In this document: piece by piece, positions 1-13,000 of the stretch | Layout of the letters: each line of letters begins with the position of its first letter | Numbering within the stretch: the stretch's first letter is position 1 | NCBI RefSeq assembly: GCF_008831285.2 | Contig: NC_045139.1 | Span: 126,501 to 190,500, forward strand | Direction of reading: 5' to 3' | DNA: 64,000 nucleotides | DNA from: Nymphaea colorata | Lineage: Eukaryota > Streptophyta > Magnoliopsida > Nymphaeales > Nymphaeaceae | Made by a program: the position numbers and the translations under genes | The notes under the pieces: model-generated | What the model was told of the DNA's origin: nothing | Databases searched by the model: none | Seen by the model: only the letters and a program-made list of their open reading frames with translations

Positions 1-1115
1 AGGTATGAGTAGTGTGACCACTTACACTCCTGGAAAGAAGCCCATCAGGAATGGTATTTTTGTCTTGGAAAACAAAACCAGTTCTTGCTTGTGAGTAATA
101 CATTAAAGGAAGTATCACGTTATTTGAGGGTATGAGTAGCGTGATGGAGGAAAAATAGGTTTTTCTGTGGTTTGAGGAGATTGACTTTGACTGGTTGAGA
201 ATGAATTCGTGAAGTTGATGCAGCCATAATTATGGAATCGTAGAATTAAAATTGTCATTATTATTGATGAAATGATAATTGCATTATCAAACATAGAATT
301 TTGATTTGGGGGTTCTCATTTATTCCACAATTAAAATATCAATATGATTCCCATAAGTTGGAATTGCTTTTTTAACTCTGTTGGGGCATAAGGTGTGAAA
401 GCTTTAATTCCCCTTTCATCAAACAAGTAATTTTTAATTTTAAAACCAAAATGATATATTATTAAATACTAAGGCAAAAAAAAAATTGATTTTTCATTTT
501 AATTTCAGTTTGAGGTGGAATTTTGATTTAAAAATTGTGATTCCAAAATCATAAAAATTCCAAGCCATCAAATGCCCCCTAAAAAACAATTTATTAACGA
601 ATTGAAAAATATATTTCGAGTAGCTAAAACAAGTGAATTCTTAGTTGTTTTAAATTTTTTGGTAAGAGTTGTTTCACCATCGATTCTTTATGGATCGGCC
701 ATTTGGGTGGTCACCTAATTACTCATACATGATCCAAATAATTCATTACAAGTCATTGATATTCGATCACCGTTCATGCAACACACACACAATTGCAATC
801 ATCTTCTCGGTCACCCGGTCTTCACAAGTAGCGGCCGTCTGTTGCACGTCGAGTGTGGCTTAGGTAGCATTTACTTATTATTTTGTTGTGGTTATGCAAT
901 TCACGTGCATAGATAGAATCTTTTTGTTATGGTTCTGATTTTCATCCTTCATGCCTACAAATAGAGAAATTTGTTCCCAGCAACAGCAAACAAAAGCCAT
1001 CAAAGGTGCATCATCAGAAAGGGGCTCGGCCATTTGTGCATGTGGAGAGTCATCTTAACAGGTTGCAACTGTCAAACCAACAGCCATTGATTCAAGTTTG
1101 CAACAAGCTGCTTTT
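1..1115. other. AT-rich intergenic DNA, no gene seen
   Basis: I see no ORF with recognisable protein similarity, splice structure or RNA fold here. The bases are AT-rich with short poly-A and poly-T runs. It may be flanking DNA of a gene outside the window. Confidence 0.5.
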
Positions 1116-1175
1116 GTGCTCCGGTGAGATGGGATTACAAGGAACGTGCTCCGGTGAAATGGGATTACAAGGAAC
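1116..1175. repeat. 30-bp tandem duplication
   Basis: Two back-to-back 30-base units (1116-1145 and 1146-1175) differ at one base, G to A in the middle. Each starts GTGCTCCGGTG and ends CAAGGAAC. The length is a multiple of three, so a short ORF passes through both copies, but I do not recognise a protein. Confidence 0.9.
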
Positions 1176-2003
1176 GTGTTATGCGCCAAGTTGGCTGGGA
1201 TCTTAGTCAACTGTCTTTTTGGTAATCATTGAGGATGTATTTGATTTTTATGTTGTAAATGTTCTATTTTTTTGCTAATAAAAAGGCAGAAGATCTATCC
1301 CTCGGCAGAACAAAAAGGGTATTTGAAAATCTGGATTTTGTTTTCATTTTACCCATTCGTGGAATTAAATTTCTAAAAGCTCATGCCATTTCTATATTTC
1401 CAAGTATAATTCAGTGCAGTTGCCCGCGCATAGAGAGATCGTGCCCATGCGTCAATCCACAAGTCATATCACATTTCTGTTCATATTCTTGACAAAAGGG
1501 CTTTGAGCCACATCCTGTGGAGTTGATTATACCATCACACAGAGGATAACTAGACGTGGATACTTCATGAGGGCCCCAGTTCAGGTCAATTAGTCACCAT
1601 TAAGTCGAGATTATGCAATGCTGGAAGAAGAAGAAGAATAAGAAGTAAATGCACCCTGAAAAACGAAAGCAAAAGAAGAAGCCGTCGACTACCATCTCTC
1701 CCCACAGTGATGGCAAGTATACTGCAGGAGCTACGGACCTTGGAGATAGATGGAGACAAACAGAAGAAAGCGTCGTGCAGGTTGTGCTGTTGTGTCGTGT
1801 ATCTGGCTGATTTGATTCGGCACCAAGTGAGGAAGATGGCCAGTGGTTTTGAAGGCCACCACTTTTTCTTCTGTGACAAAAAATGGGTGCAGAAGAACGG
1901 CCAGCGATCGATGGTGTACACGATCGTTAAGTTTCATAAGGAAAAAAAAAGAACACTCAAGCTCACAGAAAACCATGCCTGTAAACCATGCAGTGTTCAG
2001 TTG

Positions 2004-2010
<7 letters not shown>
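1176..2010. other. intergenic DNA, no gene seen
   Basis: Overlapping ORFs of 80-120 codons occur on both strands at about 1586-2063. None shows a known motif, and one runs straight into the TA microsatellite, so I treat them as chance. Confidence 0.45.

Positions 2011-2062
<52 letters not shown>
2011..2062. repeat. (TA)n microsatellite
   Basis: About 26 uninterrupted TA units. Confidence 0.97.
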
Positions 2063-2063
<1 letters not shown>

Positions 2064-3239
2064 CAGTACTTCAACATATTGCGATCGACTTGTTAAGAGA
2101 TCAACGGGGCAATCCTCCTGTTGTATTGGTTGAAACAGTGAAAGGAGATCTTTTTCATTTCTTCGTTTTCAAGTTAATAATTAGCAGAGCCTTTTTAATT
2201 CCGATTCAATTAACGGAGACTTACTTACCATACAACTATTTGACGGATCAGATTCAGGAGTATCTTATTTAAGCTGCTGACGCAAGGATTTAGTACTGCT
2301 AGAGAGAATTTGCTCGCCGGCAGGTTATAGGTTGCAGCCTCACTGTAGCTTAATTTCTTGCAAGACAGAACCGCACCTACATGCGGGGTGAAATATCGTC
2401 GGATCGGCGGTTGAAGCATGACGAAATATACATCTATATATCGTGCCGAATAGCTAAGTATGGTGTTGCTATTTGCTAAGCACAATTAAAGGCATAATAA
2501 TTGATTGGAAGGGAAGTAATTAAGAAGAAGAAGTCTTTCACATTTTAGCCTAAGATTTTTTTTTTTGCTGTTACCACTTTAGAAAAACGTTCAAGGGAAA
2601 GTACTCTAAGAGGGTGTTTAGTAAGAAGATTGTGTTTTTGGAACAAAATGTTCTTAGAATGAATTTGTTTCAGGAATCATGCTGCGGTTCTGTCCAATAT
2701 TTGATTACTGGATCTAAAAACAACATTCTTAAGATTCTAACCGTGGGTGTACTCTTATCAAGATATACTTTTACATTAAAATCAGGTGAAGATGTCAGTC
2801 TTCTCCTCTCCCCCTTGAGTGTCTCCTCTTGAGTTTCAAGGCCGACAAAACATTTTCAGGCAGGCAGGAAGAAAATTTTGAATTCTTTGAATAATCTTTG
2901 AATTTCTGTATAATAGGCAACGGTCAGGTTTCCCAACCAGATATATTCATATAGAATCACGTCACTGTGCCTGGGAGGTAAGATTAGCCTTAATTAAGTA
3001 ATTGAATATCGTCCTCGAAGACATCGGATCCAATATTGTCAAACAAGAGCCATCAAGCATGTCGTATCTGTTTAATACGCGCTGCAGTCATCTCCTCACC
3101 ATCACCATGGCCACCATCTTCTGCTCAGCGGTCACTCACTCACCCTCTTCCTGCAAACGAGCAACCGACTTTTATTTTCTGAAAAGATCTTTCTGAACCG
3201 TCAAAATCGGCCAGGGTGGGGAGTGAGAGAGTGCACGGG
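2063..3239. other. intergenic DNA, no gene seen
   Basis: No supportable coding, RNA or mobile-element signal. The short ORFs have no family resemblance. Confidence 0.45.
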
Positions 3240-3264
3240 AAGAGAGAGAGAGAGAGAGAGAGAG
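3240..3264. repeat. (GA)n microsatellite
   Basis: About 12 AG units, of the kind often found in plant promoters and leaders. No adjacent gene is recognised. Confidence 0.9.
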
Positions 3265-4166
3265 TTCTTGGACGGATGCCATCAATCTTCAGCAGCAGCG
3301 GCAGCAGCCGTGTAAGCGTGGAGGCCAGCATGCAAGAGATTCGTGGGGTCCATGTTCGGTGATTAAGAAAAAACATTCAAATGTCTTTTTCCTTTCCTTT
3401 TCATTTTCAATTTTCTTGGTAGAGCACTGGTGACTGACCCACCTCCTCTTCCATGACGTTGGTTTTACTGTTTATCTTTTGAAGAAAATTTCCTAGTTCA
3501 TCCATGACCCAATTTTCTGCTCTCTATTTGTTGGAATTGTTTTAAAACAAAGAGCATGTTCAAATGAAGCACGAGAAGAGACAAAAAGGGAATTGGTTAA
3601 AGAGGAGGGAAGAGCAGAAAGAATTTCACATGAGATTTATTAGGAGCCCCTAAGCCCAGGCAGTGCAAAGCTAGAGAGAAAACACCACTGAGGTTTTGCT
3701 CATGGTGCCGCTACCGTCAAGATCAATTGAGACCACACGATAATCTCCAAACGAATTTCACATGGCATCGGCTCTCCCTCTTCCCTTTCCATAAATATAT
3801 ACATATATAGACCGTGATTCCGGAACGATTCTCCCTTTTCCGGCGGATTTCCCGGCGGCCTGCTCGTGTGTGCAGCATTACCCACTCCCCTCCTCAGTGA
3901 CACGTGATCTGAAGCACTTCCAACGGGACGCACGTCTTTTTTTGTTAAATTTGTTTTTTTTTTTCGTCAACTCAAAGATTCTTGCCGCACGTGCAAAGGA
4001 AATCTCTAGAGAATTAAAAAAATGGAACAGAACACGGTACCATACAACAGCTCAGACTCTGCTGCTCGTTTTGTGTTTTTATGTATCAGAAATGCGAAGG
4101 TGAGGGCGGCGGCAATCGGATCGACATCATTCTACCTGCTCTCTCTCTTCTTTGTTTTCTTTTCCC
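3265..4166. other. intergenic DNA, no gene seen
   Basis: Mixed-composition sequence with poly-T runs near 3945-3965 and no recognised product on either strand. Confidence 0.4.
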
Positions 4167-4238
4167 CCACCTTCACATGAGCTATGTAATTGCAGCGAAC
4201 CCCCACCTCCGCATGAGCTATGCAATTGTAGCGAACCC
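4167..4238. repeat. 36-bp tandem duplication
   Basis: Two adjacent 36-base units (4167-4202 and 4203-4238) differ at a few positions. Both contain CATGAGCTATG and end GCGAACCC. Confidence 0.85.
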
Positions 4239-6200
4239 CCAAGAACTCGAAGCGTAGTAATCAAAATGCATCGCCTTCCCTCCTGCAGATGCTGCCGTCG
4301 CAAAAAGACTTCCAATGCAGCCTCCTCCTCCTCCTTAAATGGCAGTAGCCAAACTGGGGCACCATTTTGTCTGATATTTTGCTCGTGAAATTCTTACAAA
4401 AACATACTCCTGTTTTGACAGAATAGCATAAACGTGTTTAGATTCCGATTTCTTTTATTTAATTGCCTAAACTGCACAAATAACAAACCATCAAGTGAAG
4501 AAGATTCAAAGTTGAGCGCGTTATAACAGCAAAACTTGAGTGCGTTTTTGCAAGAAATTCTTTTCATATCCTACTCATATTATTATATTCAACGAACATA
4601 ATGCATTACATTAATTTTAACCACTTTCAGACAGGCATATAAATACACATGGTCGTTTCATATAAACATCTATACCATTTCTGAGGGTCATGATGATCCT
4701 TATAACAGCATTTATGGCGACCATGTGTACATTGGCTTCTTTTATCATATACTTATACATTCATACATATATATACACATTAACAAGGGATATACATATA
4801 TACATACACATTAACAAGTGGTGTATATATGTACATATCATACACTTAAGTTTCAACATGCATAATTGACGTTTGGTGACAAAGTTGGTTATATGCGGTG
4901 TACAAAATTTCGTGTATTAGTATGGTTAATGATAAGGTACGATACCCCTCATTCACACTTAAAAAAAAAAAATTATAGAAACATCTCCTTTTTTATTGCT
5001 TAATTAACCGGGACATGAAGCAGTCAATCTTTACTTAGTTTGGTGATGGGTGTATATGTGCTAATAAGTGAAATTAACCAGTATCAATTGGTGATAATTT
5101 TTAGGTGAGTACTTTATATTATAAACTACAGTTGGCCGAACAAATATCAACTTGGAGATTAAAACTTGCTGAAGAACTGTAGCTTTCCATAGCGTAGTAA
5201 CAGTGCACACTGGCACAGGAAACGGTACAATTTGTTCAAAGGAAAATATTTATTCTGCGGTTCCACCTCGCGAGTAGCCTACAAGTTGCAACATTATTTT
5301 AGTTCTTTAATTTAGATTGTTATCCTTTTCTGCATAATTATGCTTGTTCGTGCCATGGCGTGGTCGGTACTACGGATCGAGGCAGTAGTCGGCGCTCCTT
5401 CCTCCTCCCACCAAGTTGCAGGCACGCAGTCTTGCTTGCGACTTCACACTGATGGTCTTGTCGTTCTTCTTCCTGTCTTACTTACTGCCTTTTACTGTAA
5501 GTAGTCTTCTCACTTTGTCCAAAGGGAGTTGAGGAAAAACCAAAGTCCAACTTATCCTGATCATCTCCAAAACTTGGACGCCTTAATTTCCTTTATATTT
5601 TACAATTTTTCTCTCATTACGTGCACTGCACAACGCAGAGAAGAACGGGGTACTTTTCTTTTATTTTCTACTTGCTCCTTTTACGTTGCTTCTTTATGAA
5701 CAAGTTGCCTGGTTTATCTTTTTCGCATTCTGTGTGCTACACACTCTCACCCGTCGCTTCAAATTTGAGAAAGTTTGTCCTGTTTATTCATGGAAAGAAG
5801 AAAGAAGAGACGCTCCTGGTGTACATGTGTGTGCGCTTGAGAGAGACAGAGAGGCCGTCGAAACAGAAAGCGCCACTTTCCGATTCTTCTTCTCTCCACA
5901 AAATTTTCGAGCCACACGGACAGAGATGAGCATTGGGGAGCGCAGTGCCCGATAGCCCCCTTGCTTTATTGACATCTGATCTCTGAGAAAGAGGGGCAGA
6001 CGACCATTTTGGTCGTCCGGCGAGGTGCATCGGCTTTTCATTTTCCGACCGTTTCATTCACCGTGTTTGCTTAGAAAGGCCAAAGGTATTCTCGTAGTTT
6101 CGTGCTTAGGGGAGGGGTTTGGGGGCTTCTGGCACCCCCGAATTTTATCTTTAATAATATATAGGTATATCTTTTTTTTCCCCTTGCTGGGGCATTGACC
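4239..6200. other. intergenic DNA, no gene seen
   Basis: 4400-5300 is AT-rich with a run of TACATATAT-like motifs near 4740-4830. A 49-codon ORF begins at the ATG at 5355 and ends near 5504, but I do not recognise its product. No other support. Confidence 0.4.
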
Positions 6201-7588
6201 GTACCGTTCGTCCCATGCCACCCCTGACCCGACCCCTCTCTGTTTTATCACTCTGTTTCTTGTTGAGTGGACCTCACAGCACCCCTCCTTCCTCCTCCTT
6301 TCTCAGTCCCTCTTCCCCTCCCCAACCCAACCCTCCCGCCCGCCCAGATCGTTCTTCTTGCTTCACTGAAAGGCGGTTAAATCGTCCCCCGCTTGCCTCC
6401 CCTCCCAAAAGACCAGTTCCTTGGAACCCGAGTTGAGTGCCTCCTCCTCCCCCTTTCTCCCCTCCTGAACTCGCTGGAAGTCTATCCGGTCTGCTGTTTC
6501 TTCCCCTTCCTCCCTCAATCTGACCTGTTTCAGAGACTCCCTGTTTTCCTGTGTGCTGTAGGGAAGCAAGATTCTTTGTGCTGCCCGCGTATGGGGGGGC
6601 TTGTTAGAGGGAGAGTCTGCCTTTATCTTAGGCTGTTTTTTATCCTTGCCTCCTTCCGTTGATTCAACATCCCAGCTTTGCCGGTTCTTGCCTGCCTTCC
6701 AGAGCTCGTTCTTCTTCACGGGTAAGATTGTATTGATTGTCGCCGAATACCTGCTTCTTGCTTTGTTTTCTTCCTTTCATTCAGAAACTTTCCTTTTTTT
6801 TTCTTCTTTTGTTTTCTCTTTCTCCCTCTCTCTGCCCACCGTCCCCCCTTCCTCTGTAACTTTTCTTTTTCTATCCGAGATGGGCGTCTGATTGTGTTTC
6901 TGTTTTTTTTTACCAGTGACCCACCTATTTTGTTTGCGAGGTGCCATTGGAACCGATGACTCGCTTTCCTATCAATTCAATCATTGTTGCCGTCATCTCT
7001 TCTTGGTGTCTCATGTACCCCAGTTGCTGATATGGAGAGCCTCCCGTCTGCCCCTTGATGGAAATAGGTCATCCCCATGGATGGAGACGCGGTGTACGCC
7101 CTTCAAACTCCTCCTGGATGCTTTAACCCAATAATGGAGATTCCCTACAAAAGTGGCCTTCTCGCTGTTTAGCATTTTGAACATCCTTAGACTCGACCAT
7201 CTTGTGGGCCTCCTCCCCAGCCCGAAGCCGATTCTGTGCTACCCATTTTTGATCTGTAAACGCAAGGGGAAAAGCACATGCGGACAACCGCACCCACTGG
7301 TCGTCCTTGGAAGTTAGTCCTCTGGCGCTTATCATCACCATCATCATTGTCATATTCCTTCTTCTCCTCCTCCTCCTCCTCCTCCTCCTCCGCCTGCCAT
7401 CATTTTTGTTAGAAGTTGTTAGTGCTGCTACCGCTTCTGCTGCCCATCTTCCTCCATTATCTGTACTTGGGCTTTATAATATAACAATGATCCCTCATTG
7501 AGCTCAGTCGGTGGCCTGATTAATAGGAGGAGACATTTGTATAAACCAAGCAAAGAGGGAAATCCGAGGACTCTTCCTTGACAACTTG
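6201..7588 (+). promoter_or_regulatory. pyrimidine-rich promoter/5' leader of the AFB5-like gene
   Basis: The stretch upstream of the auxin-receptor start codon is strongly C/T-rich, with long TTCCTCC and CTCTCT runs and a (CTC)n microsatellite at 7364-7391. This is typical of a long plant 5' UTR or proximal promoter. No long ORF here resembles a protein. A leader intron is possible, but I cannot place the transcription start or a splice pair with confidence. Confidence 0.4.
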
Positions 7589-9805
7589 ATGGATCCGCAA
7601 TGCCAAGACTTTGGGACGGAGACCCAGAAAGAAAAGGTTGAGACTGAATCTTCCTTTCCTGATGAGATCCTGGAACACATTCTCGGCTTCATTTCCGAGC
7701 GCAAGGACCGGAATGCTTTTTCATTAGTCTGCAAATCCTGGTTCAGGCTTGAAGCATTGAACAGGCGCCATTGTTTCATCGGCAACTGCTATGCCGCGTC
7801 TCCTGAGGTTCTCATCAGAAGGTTCCCCAGGGTTAAATCTCTTGTTCTTAAAGGAAAGCCGAGGTTTGCTGATTTCAACTTGGTCCCCCAGAACTGGGGA
7901 GCTCATCTAGGTCCTTGGGTTGTGGCCATGGTTCCTGCTTACCCATGGCTCGAAAGCCTTCATCTGAAGAGGATGAGTGTTAAAGACGAGGATCTGGACA
8001 TTATCGCTAGCTCACTACCAAAGTTCAAACAGCTGATCATTGATTGCTGTGATGGGTTCAGTACTGGTGGGTTGGCTTCCATTGCCAGCAAATGCAGGTA
8101 CTTCCTTTTTCATTTTTCTTTTTCATCCTCTTCCCTTGCAGTTCCATTTTCTGTTTTTTCTCTTTCCTTTCTCTTGTTCATGCTTAGGTTTCAATAAAGC
8201 ATGCTTTTAATAGTGTCAATTGGTGTCCAATGATTTCCGCCATGATTAATGCCCTTGGCCTCCAATTGTAATTACATGATTTAAGTAGTGTTTGTCTGCT
8301 CACCAACCATTGGTGCTGTTTAGTATTGCTTGATCATTTGATTGAATGTTTCCTCTATATTTTCTTCATTATCTTGGCATTCACTGATGGAGGTTGTCTT
8401 GGGGTTCTAGTGCCTTCTCTTAGCTGTATATGGGATGTTTCACTGTGTGCAGAGAGCTCACCGACTTGGAGCTGAGTGAAGATCATATTGATGACAATGG
8501 GGCGGACTGGTTGTCGTGTTTTCCCGAGACAACCTCTCTTGTATCTCTGAGCTTTGAGTGTTTAAACTCGGACATAAATTTCGACGCCCTTGAAAGGTTA
8601 GTGTCGCGATCACCTTCCCTGAAGAAGCTCAGATTGAACAACTCGGTTTCTATATCCCAGTTGCTGAAGCTCATGACAAAAGCACCTCACCTCACCCACT
8701 TGGGAGCTGGGTCGTTCCGTGATGAGGTTACACCAGAGCTTGCACTCCAGCTGTCTGCAGCATTCAGACGGTGCAAGGAGCTGAAATGCCTCTCCGGTTT
8801 TTATGACTTCATGCCAGAGTACCTGCAATTGATATGGCCCGTTTGTGCTAATTTGACATCGTTGAATCTTAGTTATGCTCCCATTGCCAGCGATGAGTTG
8901 GAAGAAATTATTTGCTTTTGCCATCAACTGGAACGCCTTTGGGTGTGCACCTCTGCCTCTGCTTTTGTGTAGTTAAATTTAATTGCTCTTGTTATTGATT
9001 TCCACTCTTGACTCCCGAGTTGGTTAATCTACTGACTGGATCACAGGTGCTGGACTCGGTGGGAGATAGTGGGCTGCAGGCGGTTGGTTCTACTTGTAGA
9101 AATTTGAAAATGCTTCATGTCTTTCCAGCAGATGCTAGAGAAGACAGCCCAGGAGGGGTATCTGAAGAGGGGCTTGTCGCCATTTCCAAAGGCTGCCCCA
9201 ATCTCGAGTCAATACTTTACTTCTGTCACAGGATGACCAACGATGCTGTTATTACTATGTCGCTAAATTGCTCGAACTTGACCTGCTTCCGCTTGTGCAT
9301 CATGGGTCGGCGCGCCCCTGATCATGCAACAGAACAGCCCATGGACGAGGGGTTTGGAGCAATTGTGAAGAACTGCAAGTCCCTGACAAGATTAGCAGTC
9401 TCTGGCTTGCTCACCGATAGAGCATTTGAGTACATTGGACTGTACGGGAAGTTGGTTAGGACGCTGTCTGTTGCATTTGCAGGAGATAGCGATCGATCCC
9501 TTGAATTTGTACTAAACGGGTGTACCAATCTGCAGAAGCTTGAGATAAGGGACAGTCCATTTACTGATAAGTCTCTGTTCTCAGGTTTGCACCGCTACGA
9601 GGAAATGCGGTTTCTATGGATGTCCGGTTGCAATCTCACTTTGGAAGGGTGCAAACGTTTAGCGAAGCTTGCCCCTCGTCTCAATGTGGAGGTGATCAAT
9701 GAGAATGCGGTGGATGCCTCTGAGAACCAGGTGGAGAAGCTCTATCTGTATAGATCCCTCGCTGGCCCTAGAAATGATCTGCCTTCTTTTGTCTCTATTC
9801 TTTAG
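7589..9805 (+). CDS. AFB5: auxin-signalling F-box protein, AFB4/AFB5 clade (auxin co-receptor)
   Basis: Exons 7589-8097, 8453-8942 and 9047-9805 encode 585 aa. The product should be the substrate-binding subunit of a nuclear SCF ubiquitin ligase that binds auxin and captures Aux/IAA repressors for degradation. An F-box lies at about residues 22-60 ([12 protein letters not shown], then LVCKSW), followed by leucine-rich repeats to the C-terminus. Clade-specific features are visible. The pocket motif reads [13 protein letters not shown], with Arg92 where TIR1 has His78, and RLAVSG where TIR1 has RLSLSG. It also has [20 protein letters not shown] and a C-terminal SFVSIL. These match the AFB4/5 (picloram-type) receptors rather than TIR1/AFB1-3. 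The pre-F-box extension is about 20 aa, shorter than in Arabidopsis AFB5. The start is the first ATG; a TTG just upstream is not used. Three exons is usual for the family. Confidence 0.95.
9599..9620 (+). promoter_or_regulatory. degenerate miR393 target-site position in the AFB5-like mRNA
   Basis: TIR1/AFB2/3 mRNAs carry a miR393 site in the codons for ETMRSLW. Here the equivalent codons read EEMRFLW. Against miR393 (from memory) I count a mismatch at miRNA position 5, G:U pairs at 8, 9, 11 and 20, and mismatches at 18, 19 and 21. Efficient cleavage is unlikely, as for AFB4/5 genes elsewhere. Confidence 0.6.
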
Positions 9806-10068
9806 GATTCATATCCGCCACCAACCACAACTGTTTGTTGGGTGATCTTTGGAGGTGAATCCCTCTTAGTCTTAGTGGGTAGCCTTGGCCTTTGGATGAT
9901 GGGGATGTATGTGGTTGCTTCATTCAAGTGGCCGGTTTGATGATATTTGCTGCTAGGAAAGGTAACAGATCGGCTGGTCACTGTCTATGATATAGCATCC
10001 ACAGCCTTGTAGAGGGAGTGGGGCCATCCATACATCTGATAGTTGGTCAATGATTCTATGGCTGCCAG

Positions 10069-10074
10069 AATAAA
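10069..10074 (+). terminator. candidate poly(A) signal of the AFB5-like gene
   Basis: AATAAA lies 264 bases after the stop codon at 9805, a reasonable distance for a plant 3' UTR. Not proven. Confidence 0.35.
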
Positions 10075-13000
10075 TTTTTCCCTTAAAAGGCTGAAAGAAA
10101 CGGTGAGGCTCCGTATCAGCAGGGATTTATAATAGATGAGATGCTCTTCAAGTGGTTGTTGATGGAGGTTGCATCAGTCTCAACAAAGCAACGCTGTTCC
10201 ATCATCATCGTGGTGGTTGTCGTCATCGTTAACGCGCAGGGGAGAGAGAGATTTGCTTAACTCCATTTTCTTTATTAGAGAGATTTGCTTGACTTCTCCT
10301 TTTCATTTTTATTGGTTATCTGTGAATGTAGTAGAGATCAACAGAGTCTTTTCGAGAGATGCCGTGAGTCACACTTCTCTCCTTGGGTCAAGCATTGAAT
10401 AACTGTTCGGTTCCTCAAAAAATGGGACTAAAAGGTTTTTTTTTATCTCGCTCTTATTTATTGCTGACTTTAGTTGTGTTTTTTCAATTAAAAAATGCAT
10501 CCTAACGCCTGAGAGGGTTAGTTGGGATCGCATTCAGATAACCGGTGGCTTACTTAGGATGGAGCACGCCTAGCGATTCCTTGTCCTCAGACGCGATCCC
10601 AGTTTACTGCAGCGGGTCTCTTCTATAGCTCTCCCTGCGCCTGCCCCTTTATGATGTAGCCTTACACGTAGCTTACGGGGTAATGCAGCGCCAGAGCCGC
10701 TGTTGGGTTCGGTTATATTGCACATCAGTTTGACTCTATCTGCATCCGTTCTTCTTTTGTGTTGTCCACGTGTTATGATGACGAATCTGTTCTCCGAACA
10801 CATTTTCCTCAAATCTGAGAAGAACCGTCAATCTTTATGTGCTAGTTTTCCTCTTTACTTGAAATTATGGCTTTGCTTTTCCTGGACTGGAAGCGGTTTT
10901 TCTCCCGATGAAGTCCGAGGGATGGACGAGGGAGGATTGTTTAATCTGCGATGCCCCTGTTAGTATTGTTTTTCATTTCCCTGGACCATGATGTTGAACT
11001 TGCGGTCGATTAGCAGGCCATTCAGAACGATGGTAGGACGGAGATCAGAGAGCAGAAGGCTCTCAGGTAAGTCCCAGCAGTTGTCATCGTCCAGAGTGAA
11101 GAAGCAACGCCTCAAACCGCAAGAGTTATCTGAAGCGAAGCACCGCATGCCTCCTCGATAACCGGATGTGTGGGCATCGTAGATTTTTACTTATCTAAGT
11201 GTTTTTTGCCTGAGTCAGATCAACCTGGCTCTTATTGTTCGCCTTTACCTTGCTTGTAGAAAAAGCATCCAAAAGAAAGACCCACGGTGGTTATTGCTGT
11301 GGCTCTTTTAATTTCTCTTTCTTGAGCAGATATCCCTTTTGCAGAAAACTTCGGCCTACCATCTCCAGTTTGACTCGTTCGCCAACTGTCGGTGGAGCCA
11401 TAATAACCACAGTGCGTCAACTTCTGCTACAGTACCGAGTTTTTAAAGGGAGAGCGGGCTCGGAAGCTTTCCTTTCTCCTCCTCCGTGGTGTTCCACTTT
11501 TCCGCCCTTGCTTTGTCTTCTCTACGGTCGTTCGTACGTGCTTCACTCTTGCATCTTGATTGCGGAGTCTGTCGTCTTCGCCTATGATCTTTATTGCTTG
11601 GTTTGGAAGGGCAGGCAAGTTACATTAACTACAGTGGTCGATGAAACCAAAGACACGAATGCCAGTTGGCCTATTTGCTGGCATGATAAATCAATGTTCC
11701 ATTCCGTATATGCGGTTCCTTTCTCCGTAATGCTCTTCACTCTTCTCTTCCTTTCCCAGTTATTGGTCATCCTTGTCTTACCAATTATTAGTGCACGACT
11801 CCTCTCATTTTTCACGGCTCTATTCTATGTATTCTCGTTGGGACTGCTAGCTAACTAGAAAAGGTGGGTCTCTTCTTCTGCCAATCTATTACTGCCGCCA
11901 CTTGCTGTGTGTGTTTGAGGTGTAACTTGTCGTACACTGATCTTGTTGTCTTGCCCTCTTGTCCATCGTATTCTCAGCCGGTACATCTCACCTTGAGCTC
12001 CAGACTGATTATTGTGCGCCCCGCGAAGGAAGGCTTTAATTTGCTCATGCACAGAGCAGGGGAGGATGCATGATCCTCGAAGCTTTATTTTCACAGAAGC
12101 ATCCTTTTCTCTATGTGTCATCGCATCTTGTATACATCAATTTAGGTGCCTGCAACACCACTGCGCCAAGTTCATTTGTAAAGCTTCGACGTAGAATCTG
12201 TCAGAACAGAAGCCAGGGTTGCATTCCGCAATATACTTTGCAGAAATATGAACCTAACTGCCATAGGATACTCCACTCCTCGCAAATATGGCTAACTGTG
12301 TCTGCTGGTAGGCGCTTTGACTGCTTTAGTGGATGGTAGTAGCTAGGTAGGCAGGAATGCTGATTCCCCTCTAGCTAGGAGCTTGAGAACATTTCAAGGC
12401 TGACATTACAGGTGCGCACCTATGGAACTTCAGGTAGCGCTGTCAAAAGATGACCGGCCTTATTTAACATAATTTGGTCATAGTTGGCAAACTCGTCGGT
12501 TTGGTTGGTTCGGGAATCACTTGAGTATGCTAGGATCTCTAAAAGACTTAACCATGAGTCAAGGTTGGCCCGGCTTGTCCCTAACTCGGTCGGACTCCCT
12601 CTGTCTCAGCCTTGATTCATCCAGACTCGCCCGATTCAGCTGCTGTGATTTACATTATAGTTACTTTTAAAACTTGACCAAGTCGACGAGTCAACTCCCC
12701 TTGCTGACCCGATGACCCAGCCATCTGCCGATCTGAGCTGAGTCATGGGTTTGTTAACTATGGATTCACCTTGGTGTGAAAATCTCAAGATCAAGATCTC
12801 CTTTCTTGAGCTTGAATTTGGGAACGATAAGAGGGAAATCAAAGCAAGCAATCAGTTCATTAAATGCGAAAATAAAGGAGTTGTTCTTTTCTGTTACTTA
12901 GGATCACATTCCATCAATGCCAAGGACCCATGTGGAGAGATTGTAATTTAAAAGCCTACTAGCTCGATCCATGTGACAGCTAAACGTTGACATATGCATT

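Noticed and set aside
1707-2063. 118-codon ORF ending in the TA microsatellite
   Set aside because: The tail is a TA-encoded Ile-Tyr repeat and the rest matches nothing I know. Overlapping frames on the other strand are equally long.
11235-11858. 207-codon plus-strand ORF, the longest in the 10-15 kb gap
   Set aside because: The ORF does not start at a convincing ATG context. The protein is low-complexity and hydrophobic in patches with no family motif, and both strands hold comparable frames here.
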